A stretch of DNA of 64,000 bases from Bimastos eiseni (lineage: Eukaryota > Annelida > Clitellata > Crassiclitellata > Lumbricidae): the NCBI GenBank assembly GCA_959347315.1, contig OY365811.1, positions 32,301,109 through 32,365,108 on the forward strand. Direction: 5' to 3'. Positions within the stretch are counted from its first letter, which is position 1, and the number at the start of each line of letters is the position of its first letter. The notes beneath the pieces are model-generated. The model was not told where the DNA came from, made no database searches, and was given only the letters and a program-made list of their open reading frames with translations. Positions 55,736 through 64,000 of the stretch are shown here, piece by piece. The translations under genes and the position numbers were made by a program.

Positions 55736-56559
55736 TTCATGTGCATTATAAAAGAGTGAGTGAAATTCTATCGCTGAAAGCAGCTGAGCCTGAACGCATT
55801 TGCGACGACGTAACCGCATCAAGTCTCAATCTGTCGATGCTGTTCGTCGCTAATACAACCTGAATGTATTTCTTAGGCGTCGAACGGGATTTAGCCAGGA
55901 AGAGCGACTTCGTCAAAGAGGACTTGTAACGCCCTAGATTACGTTGGGAGAGTGAATTCGGCTTCAGCGGTGTCGTCGAAAGCAACCAGAAGCCGGGATT
56001 AATCATGGGAAGGTGAATATGTTCTGTCTGGTTCTCGAGTGCGGAGTAGGTTAAGGCCGATTAGGCAGCTCGTTGTTAGTGCATACTGTTCGCGTTCGGC
56101 TTCAAAGCAGTGTCGGATCGCACGGTCGTCTCTGTGGCATGCCCCTCCCTCTTCGGAAATCGTCAGTTAGAGAGTCTACGAAAGTCTGAGGATTAACCTT
56201 CTGGAACATCCAGATCGAGAAGGACAACAAAGAAGGTTAGAAACGAACGAAGCTGTAATAATTACTGGCCAATACTTAATGTTTCTTTAAACTCAGATAA
56301 ATTTATTTTAGATTTTTCCTATAAAAGTTAATAAAACTGAAACTGAGGCGTAGGCTACGATGGAAGCGTTCAACCAACCTATCCAATGAAGTTGAACAGA
56401 AAATTTTAGTCTGAAGCGATTCCGTTAACCCCAGATATATCTGAAGAACTGGTAGACGTTTGCTAGTCCTTGTTGTCTAATCTTCGCCTTGATATAGGAG
56501 ATTTAATAGTCTAGTATATGCTATGGGCGCCAGAGAGCAGAAGCCTCGTTGTGCGTTGG

Positions 56560-56690
56560 AGCCTGGAGGTATTGGTGTTGGTGATGTTGGTGGTGTTTCT
56601 GGTGGTGGTATTGGTGGTGGTGGTATTGGTGGTCGTAGTGGTGTCGGTTTTTGCAGTGGTGTTGGTAGTGGTGATTGTGGTGGCAGGCCT
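56560..56690. repeat. GGT/GTT-rich trinucleotide block
   Basis: Imperfect GGTGGTATTGGTGGT repeats. Gly- and Val-rich frames are repeat-derived. Surrounding 55740-57950 holds no recognised gene; GGCGCTATATAAGTGGG at 57622 is a LINE-end word. Confidence 0.75.
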
Positions 56691-57959
56691 ACGGTTTGTA
56701 GGCCTACTATTGGTGTAAGATATGTTGGCATTAATAAGCATGGACATGTTGGAGGTGAACGTAATGGCGATGATAGTGTTACCACTGTGATCTAGTCTAT
56801 ACTGGTGATGCTGCTGTTGCTGTGGTGTTGTTGTTATTAATGCAGAGAAGACAAAATGTGAAGTATAATCGTAATCATAAGCTTGTGAAAGCTCCGAAAG
56901 CTTGTGAGGGATCGGGCACGCAGATATGGTCTCTTTTGCTGCTTGGAACCTGGAATGTCGGGAAAGTTTCTATCCGTTCGACTTGCTCTGATGCATGCAT
57001 CAGACCTGTATCAAAATCTTATCTTCATGGACTCTCGGAATTCGATTGTTTCTGCGAAGGGGATGACGATTAAGTGGTGCTATGTTAAGTCTGTGTGGTG
57101 CCATATGTTAAATCGCACCTGTTTAGATTTGCAACATTTTGCTACATTTGTTCCATACCGTCAAGCCTACACTGATCTCATAAAATTATAAGATCCATGT
57201 GAAAATATGGGTTGTATCGAATAAGCCATAGAATGTGGCATGTTTTAAGTGCATTAGGATTTATGATGTCTTATTGGCGCGCTATACAAATGGTGAGAAC
57301 ATACAAACATGGTTGGTGCTATAATTATATCTGTAGAAGCGATCGTCGATCGATACCTTTTTGTGCATAATTATTACAGCGCTACATTAGTTATGTAGAA
57401 TAAATAATTACTAGTAGTTACCTAGACAGCATTGCAAAAACGGCGCAATAAAGTTAGATCCAGGTAGCACATGTACAGATACCATTCAATGTAATGCAAT
57501 ACCATATAGAAGGCCAAGGTTGATTGCTTTTTGCGACACTGTGGTTTACGAAACACACGGGAGACGTGACATTTAGCGTTAAAACACTGAACACGGTTTG
57601 CGCATTTATGGCGTTCTGTAGAGGCGCTATATAAGTGGGCAGCAGATTGGCGTTTCCCAGTCATGTGCACTACTCACCCATCATGACTCCTGTTCGTACC
57701 TTTAGGGTGAGATCGACTTCCAAATGCAAAACACCCTCCGGTTGTTTCCCTGCTGATTTCCAGCTTCAAATCGAGAAGCAAATATATCGTCCTTACAAGC
57801 ACCTTGATTTACAAAACAGCAGAAACCTTCTTCGTCCTCCTCCAAACTCGCTTTGAGAGCTTCCCGATAGCATCTATATATGTCAAGATAATACATACAT
57901 TCATTCATTCATACATTCATGCATACATGATAATGTGCACATGCATACTATACGAAAAG

Positions 57960-58113
57960 CAAACATACATACATACATACATACATGCATACATACATGC
58001 ATACATACATACATACATACATGCATACATACATACATACATACATACATACATACATACATACATACATACATACATACATACATACATACATACATAC
58101 ATACATACATACT
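57960..58113. repeat. (ATAC)n microsatellite
   Basis: About 38 CATA units with occasional GCAT interruption. Confidence 0.95.
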
Positions 58114-58494
58114 AGCAATCAAACACGTATTCCTCCATATATCTCCTAATGCATAGGGATAGAAATTCGAGCAAGCGTTTCTATAATTCGATCACGGTCT
58201 TCGTTTTTGCTCCACTATTATAAAGCGCTCGTGAGGGCCTAAGCATAATATAATATGCACATTTTAGGCACAAATGGGATAATATCCGTATACACAATGT
58301 TCCGGCTTTTATATGGCTGCGATTATGATGGACGCCGGGTTCTGTAAACAGATCTACAGAACTTGATGTCTGTATTTCAGATGATAAATGCTGTTAACAA
58401 GAATAATGGCAGTAAACGGGTTTTAGGATAGACACTATCATACGAGAAACACGTTCTACAGCTCTTTTATATATATGTATTCTATGTATACATA

Positions 58495-58622
58495 TACACA
58501 TGCATACGTGTGTGTATGCATACACATAAGTATACATACATACACACGTACACACACCTACATAAACACACATACACACACAAACTCACCCACCTAAGCA
58601 CGCACACATACCCACACATACC

Positions 58623-58654
<32 letters not shown>

Positions 58655-58655
58655 C
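58495..58655. repeat. CA/CATA-rich microsatellites
   Basis: ACACATAC, CCACACAC and TATATATA runs succeed each other. Confidence 0.85.
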
Positions 58656-58849
58656 ATTATTACCATTGTTATTATTTGTTTATTATTATTATTATATAGG
58701 GGCATTATACATACATGTGTGTTATACATACCTTTTTGGTGAAATTTCTGCTTCAAACTCTGACGACAATTCACATTGACAGATTTTGATTTAGGAGTGA
58801 ACTTAATAAATATATTAATTCCAGCTGGGGCACCCGGCGTTGCACGGGT

Positions 58850-59335
58850 TGAGACAGGTTATTGGCCCTTGTAGAGCACGAAAAACGACGGTCGCGGGAT
58901 TCACCAACCCCTCTACTGGGTATCCGAGGTGTTCCCCGAGCGAACGGCGAAGGTTTCGAGTCAATAGCTCTAAAACTATGCAAATGCGTACAAAGTACAT
59001 AACCCTCTGACCGACTGTGCAAACCTATACATCACCCAAACCGTCCATTCATACAAAGATGAGGCAGACAGATATCACATGCAGGTGTTTCGTCGACACG
59101 CTCCTGGCGAATGAGATGGAAACTTTGCTTTTAGGGGACTCCTTGGGATCTAGAGACAGATTTTTTGCCTCGGTGACCTGGAAGACGACGTCCGCGGGTT
59201 CACGAATCCCTGGACTGCGTGTACCATGTGTTCCCGAGCTAACGGTAAAGGTTTTGAGCGAATAGCTTTACAACTGTGCAAATACGTTGCCGGACAGAAG
59301 GACACACAGACATAATTTTTTCTTTATTTATATAG
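58850..59335. repeat. Dispersed element made of two direct repeats of about 140 bp
   Basis: ACGACGGTCGCGGGATTCAC and ACGACGTCCGCGGGTTCACG begin matching segments at 58886 and 59186. Both run through GTGTTCCC(C)GAGC, ACGG...AAGGTTT and ATAGCT to TGCAAAT(A/G)CGT. The right end is CCGGACAGAAGGACACACAG then TTCTTTATTTATATAGAC, as in many retroelement 3' ends. Class not determined. Confidence 0.55.
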
Positions 59336-59719
59336 ACTTAAAAGTACACCTAATCGATTTAAACCTTATTGATATATCTGATTATTACACATTAATACAT
59401 TATACATCAACAGATGCCGGCTTCAATTGATCGCACAATTAAATCGTCAACCCCATACAAGTCTAGCCTGTGCAATAGTTCATAAAAGAGAGACCGGTGT
59501 TTGATGCCATACAGCGGGCATTCAAAGCTGAAACAGGTTAGGTGTCAAGTTTAACGCATTTTTTAGGTGAGGCGCTATATAAATGGCTATGTACATGCAT
59601 AAACGTATTGCTGCGCTGACTCTAATCGAATAGAACAGCTTCTATAGAACCACATCACACTGATACACTATGTTGCACTTCAAATGTGACCGTAGAGAAA
59701 TGGAGTGGGTACGATCTAT

Positions 59720-60010
59720 TAGCTACGTGGTTTGTAGGCATCCAAATAACTGCCTAACAAAGTCGTTCGTTCAACGAAGACGCCGACGGTTTAGACGTAG
59801 AGATAATGCAAGCCGACCGAATCCCACACAATGTGCTATACGCTCTAGATTCGAAGGACAAAGCTACAAAAGTAGACTAAGGCAGCGCTGGATAGACAAT
59901 GTGAATGTAGGGACATTGCATCACTTGGACTTATAGTAATGGGTGCAATGAACTTGACATATGACCGAGAACAATGGAGATCGTTACAATGGTCTATTAT
60001 ACCCATCGCG
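59720..60010 (+). pseudogene. Non-LTR retrotransposon ORF2 C-terminal relic
   Basis: Reads RSRFEGQSYKSRLRQRWIDN then VNVGTLHHLDL, and in a shifted frame GAMNLTYDREQWRSL. R-x-R-x-R-W-x-D-x-[VI] followed by a short linker and [AR]-x-D-R-x-x-W-R is the standard end of a broad group of LINE ORF2 proteins. One stop and one frame change separate the two parts. Confidence 0.7.
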
Positions 60011-60704
60011 ATATTTATATCGCTATCCCTTTTGTTTCTTCTTGTGCCTATATTATCTGATTTGTATAGCGCATTTTCTACCATTGCATTGTCTATGTGG
60101 CTGTTCTTGCATGGCCCCCAGTGTACAGCGCAGAAGCTTCGCTGTGTTCGGTAGGCTACATCTTTCTGGAATCGGTTGCCTAGCAACCTGCCGCGTAGAC
60201 TTCTTCATCTTTCATTGCCTCCCTTCTGCGTACGTTCCAGTGGCATTTCCTTTCACACCCTTGAAGATCCAACGACCACCACCGCTGCCATAGTAATCAC
60301 TTTCCACCCTGGCAACACGTATTCTCGGCTTACCCTAACCCCCACCCAAGTTCTTGTGGACTTGATTTTGATAGAGCGCCAATGTAAAGTCATTTGAAAG
60401 AGGTTTTTTGCGGCTGCGAACTTTCGGAATTTTTCATTACGTTTAATTTCCATTTCATCGCTGTTTTATGTCACTAGGTGGCAGCACCTTTGATGAGATC
60501 CTCTAGGCGCTATACAAATTAGCGTCTGACTAGGCCTACACGACACGACACGTATTTGTAGTTGTTGAGAAGGATTAGGAGCAATGCTTAACATTGTTGA
60601 TTTGTTCAGAGGAAAGAAGTGTAAGAGGCTACGTAATGCGAACAACGTTTTGCAGATCAATATATACTCCACATATCGATTCACGTCATTTAATGAATCA
60701 ATAA

Positions 60705-60845
60705 AACTTGATATAGCGCCTCTTAAAGAAATCTACGCAGAGGCTCATGTATTCAAACCATTTTCAGACAACCTCAAGTCACGTTTCATTCAATCGGAGC
60801 GATTATTGTCTGTTTCGAATGCCTTTGAAAGGTGTTACATAGTGT
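60705..60845 (-). repeat. GCGCTATATCAA-family fragment
   Basis: AAACTTGATATAGCGCCTCT then AAATCTACGCAGAGGC, minus orientation, followed by sequence unlike the longer copies. Confidence 0.6.
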
Positions 60846-61429
60846 AATCGTAATCGTCGTAATTCAAATCTCCTAACTTCTTAAGCGCCACTCGAAAGTC
60901 AAGCGCAGGGCACCAGTTTATTCGCGAGCACTAAGTCGCATCAGAAGGGTTGTCAAAAGGACAGTCTATGGGAAGCCCAGATCCGGTTGCCGTAGTGGCA
61001 GAGTAGCTGTTAAGGCAGGTGTCGTTTAGGGCGAGAGTTGGAAGCGATGGATCAGCATAGTACTCGTGCAAACGCAGATAAATGTTTGTAGGTCAATGCA
61101 TCGATCTTTGGCATCGGTTGTGATATGCGTGAGGAGTTGTTGAACGAAGGCTGAGCCCGACATGCGTGACATGACATTTCCATTAGGAATGCCTTTGCCA
61201 GTGTTTGTTTTTGTTTAGGGTCTAAGGGTGAGGTCGTCGCTGCCTCTCCCGTACGAGACCGGTCTTTTAAATGGACAGGAAGTTCGAAGGATGCTCGTCG
61301 CCTCACCAGCAGCAGTACCCGCATCGGGAATGGCACGACGGATGGTGTTGACTCATTTATATTGAACTAAGCCTCTTCTTAATTTGATTTCATTGCTTTC
61401 ACGTCAAACGGGAATATGATGGAAGGAAT

Positions 61430-62115
61430 TATTGACGGAAAAATACAGCCTTGGGGAACGAAAGAAGTAGGGAGAAGGAGATGAAGAAGCTGAGGTGAAG
61501 ATAAGTATGAGGAAAATGGAAAATATTATGAAGAATTGCAGAAGGAAGAGGTTGATGGGTGGATAACAAATAGATGGAGTGCAGGAGAAAGCAAGAATCA
61601 GAGGAAGAGGAAGAAATAATAAAACAAGTGGAAAATGGGAAGAACGAGAATGAAGAAAAGCAGTAGTGAAGGAAAGAAAAGAAAAAAAGAAATTCCTATA
61701 AAAGAAGAAGACTAAAATACTGAACATAGGGTTGAAGAGGAAAATAAATACAGGAAGCAGGTACAGAAAGTGGAAAACAATGAGAGGATTATATACGAGA
61801 TATAAAACGACTGGAATGGTTGATGATTGATGATGATGACTAGGAAAAGATGGAGAAGGAGGATATTGAGGACGAGGTGGAGGAGCGGAAGGAGGAGGAC
61901 AAGGGGACGGAGGACGAGAAGGAGGATGGAAAGATGAAGGCAAAAGGGGAGGAGAAGGAGGAAAAGGAGGAGAATGAGTATCAGGCAAAGTAGAAGATGG
62001 AGGAAGACCTGGAGGAGGAGAAGGAGGAGGAGAAGGATAAGAGGGAGAAGAAATGAGAAGTAGGACTACGGGGAGATGGAGGAACTCGAGGAGGAAGAGA
62101 TGGAGATGGAAGAAA
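61430..62115. repeat. Long purine-rich (GGA/GAA) tract
   Basis: Nearly 700 bp of strongly purine-biased + strand with GGAGGA and GAAGAA words. The 248-aa Pro/Ser/Phe-rich minus frame (61404-62150) is a product of this bias and is not annotated. Confidence 0.75.
62047..62112. repeat. Copy 1 of a duplicated purine block
   Basis: GAAATGAGAAGTAGGACTAC then GGGGAGATGGAGGAACTCGA matches 63303-63366 with few changes. Confidence 0.7.
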
Positions 62116-62415
62116 AGTAGGAGGAGAAATAGGAAAAGGACGAGGCGCATGAATACATAATATGTGTAAGTAGCATGGATTCATTTATGCAAATATAGTA
62201 TGCATAAATGAATCCATGCATGCGAACACGTATTTTCATGCATGCATTCTGCAAGCACACGTAGGCGCATACATACATAAATACATACATCCATACATGT
62301 ACTTTGATACACGCATGCATGCATACCTACGCGAAAGTGCTATCAACTCAATATAGAATTTACGTAGGCTAAACATAGATAGAGAATCATGAATTGCTCT
62401 GGCGACCTCTATTAG

Positions 62416-62551
62416 CAACGCGCTCTTCATGCATACATACATACATACATACATACATACATACATACATACATACACACACACACATACATACATACAT
62501 ACATACATACATACATACACATACATACATACATAACAACGCGCTCTTCAT
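62416..62551. mobile_element. ATAC microsatellite bracketed by 15-bp exact direct repeats
   Basis: CAACGCGCTCTTCAT occurs at 62416-62430 and 62537-62551. The 106 bp between is almost only (CATA)n with a short CACACA stretch. This looks like a target duplication around a retroposed tail or a locally duplicated site. Confidence 0.5.
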
Positions 62552-63290
62552 CCTTTGTTTCGGTCAGTTATTTGGTCAGTCCTTGAAATCGATTCTTCTC
62601 TAAGCCTGTTAAAGACATTCCCATAGAGGCATCGCCCTCCTCCTGCCCACACGTCCAGGAATGACTGTTCCTCTGCATACAAATGCATCTGCAGCAAAGT
62701 CGACCTTAAGCGCAATGTTGAATGGCAGACTCCAAGGAAAATTGTTTGTAACTCTTCTGGGGTTAGATTATTATTCGCCATTGGCGCTTAAGCCTAAACT
62801 TTCTTAAGGTCATAATATACGCTTTCAAAACCACGATTAACGTCTTAGGACATTTATTGAGAGCTTTAACAAAGCGATTGATGATCGTAGTACTGTATAG
62901 CCGATGAACGTACTTCAGGAATGAAATGTCCCATTGTTTTAAAACAGGGATTGATACGGTTAGGCCAGAAAAGGGCACTTTATAGCTTGGATTATAATAA
63001 TAGTATTAATATAATGATAAAATAAATGATAATAATAATTATTATTTCAATTATCATTTTCGCTTAATTTTCAACTGACAAACCTCAGCATAATTACAAA
63101 CATAGTATGAACGATTGATGATAGGGCCAGTACTATGTATTAAAGAAATTCTTACAGATCGAATTGTCAAAGCCAGTATGCTGTTCTTACAGAATTCTGT
63201 CGATTCATTCGTTGCGGCCGAGTGAAGTTTCATGATGGACCCATACGTGTTCGACCATCAGAACACTTAGCCATCAACTGTTGATTAGGA
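62552..63290. other. No gene confirmed
   Basis: A 77-aa minus frame (62548-62781) starting MANNNLTPEELQTIFLGVCH has natural-looking composition but no recognised family and no clear splice partner. The rest is AT-rich. Confidence 0.35.
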
Positions 63291-63302
63291 GAAGATGGAG
63301 GA

Positions 63303-63432
63303 GAAATGAGAAGTAGGGCTAAGGGGAGATGGAGGAACTCAAGGAGGAGGAGGAGATGGAGATAACGCTCCTCAAAGTGTGTTCAGAGGTAGAAAAGGCT
63401 GGCAAGTTAGGTAACTTCACAAACGTGGAATA
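63303..63432 (+). CDS. Possible exon overlapping the second purine block
   Basis: ATG at 63329 opens MEELKEEEEMEITLLKVCSE then VEKAGKLGNFTNVEYR. It reaches a good donor, ACCG|GTATGTAAAG, at 63436. The N-terminal half is the duplicated purine block (also at 62047), so the start may be spurious. No following exon was found before the window edge. Confidence 0.2.
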
Positions 63433-63439
63433 CCGGTAT

Positions 63440-64000
63440 GTAAAGCGTTGTCTTTGTGTGTTTACACGCATTTGTCAACCGTTAGAGTCAGACTGTGTGA
63501 ATCGGAGGTTAGAGACCTTATGAAATAGGTTTATGTGTTAGCTGTTTGTGACTTGGTGCTACGAAGTAGACTACCTGCCTTAGCTCCGGCTAAAGCGGTT
63601 CGTAAAACGCCCCATAATTCGAACTCCAGACTGAGAGACAGAAACGTACAATGTACGAATATGTCGCCAATAAATGTATATTGCCACCGCTCATCCATCA
63701 CGCCCACACTATATGCAACACCATCTCAAAAACTCCATTGACTTGCAAGGACCTGCTCAAACAGCCCCATTAATCTGCCGCAAAATGTGGACAATTAGAG
63801 CGCTTCATATATGCAATGCATTTCTGTTTAACCATTCGTAACATGATGCAATCCGACATTTATGAAGCGCCAGTTTATAAAAATTCCTTCGAAGCAACCT
63901 AATTATGGTCGCTAGAGACCGAGGCTTGGTGGTTATTCGCCTTCGTTTAGCGCCTTTTCAGACTCCTCCCGAGCGCCTGCCTGTAAAAGACATGTCGCTA
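63440..64000. other. Right edge, no gene recognised
   Basis: Mixed sequence with LINE-end-like words (GAGCGCTTCATATATGC at 63798 and GAAGCGCCAGTTTATAAA at 63863) in opposite orientation. Confidence 0.45.

Noticed and set aside
56518..56795. Gly- or Val-rich proteins
   Set aside because: GGT/GTT repeat composition gives open frames in two phases and on the other strand.
57917..58122. Repeated Met-Tyr-Val-Cys protein frames, also at 18.3 and 62.4 kb
   Set aside because: Pure ATAC/GTAT microsatellite translation.
61404..62150. 248-aa minus-strand frame rich in Pro, Ser and Phe
   Set aside because: It is explained by the long purine-biased tract on the other strand; no domain or splice context.
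62548..62781. Minus-strand frame beginning MANNNLTPEELQ as an annotated gene
   Set aside because: Composition is plausible, but there is no family match that I can name, no clear donor and no partner exon. It is mentioned only as part of a gene-free stretch.

Overview
The window is animal nuclear DNA: split genes with GT-AG introns, tandem microsatellites roughly every few kilobases, and many decayed transposons and retrotransposons. Protein families (SLC22 transporter, SHIPPO-repeat CIMAP/ODF3), the repeat content and the frequent TAGGCCTA word suggest a marine invertebrate, but the sequence alone does not settle the phylum. No bacterial, viral or CRISPR features were seen.

Left third (1-28 kb): two tandem SLC22-type (major facilitator superfamily) organic-ion transporter genes on the + strand. 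Gene 1 enters from the left edge, and only its last five coding exons (511-4656) are present. Gene 2 (8460-26991) appears complete: ten coding exons whose phases all join, predicting 594 aa. Exons 6-10, the intervening introns and about 2.5 kb of 3' flank are homologous between the two genes. Exons are nearly identical while introns carry different insertions and deletions, so this is a fairly recent tandem duplication. Events that differ between copies include a hAT-type insertion 3' of gene 1 with an empty site after gene 2, an insertion in intron 7 of gene 2, and different deletions in a shared mariner relic in intron 9. Gene 2 intron 1 is 9.4 kb and holds compound microsatellites, two MITE copies and LINE relics. 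A perfect 118-bp inverted copy of gene 2 exon 1 lies about 0.7 kb upstream of it.

Middle (31.7-36.9 kb): a complete three-exon CIMAP1/ODF3-like gene (265 aa), a sperm-tail or ciliary microtubule inner protein family with Pro-Gly-Pro (SHIPPO) repeats. Its intron 1 holds a 926-bp element with TGTAACGG...CCGTTACA ends, probably a solo LTR, carrying a 20-bp minisatellite.

Right part (37-64 kb): no convincing complete gene. It is made of microsatellites, purine/pyrimidine tracts, tRNA-derived SINEs, a 599-bp mariner-type MITE, LINE 3' fragments and minisatellites. One cluster holds nine TGACCT-type hexamers, seven of them exact. One or two possible single exons are noted at low confidence.
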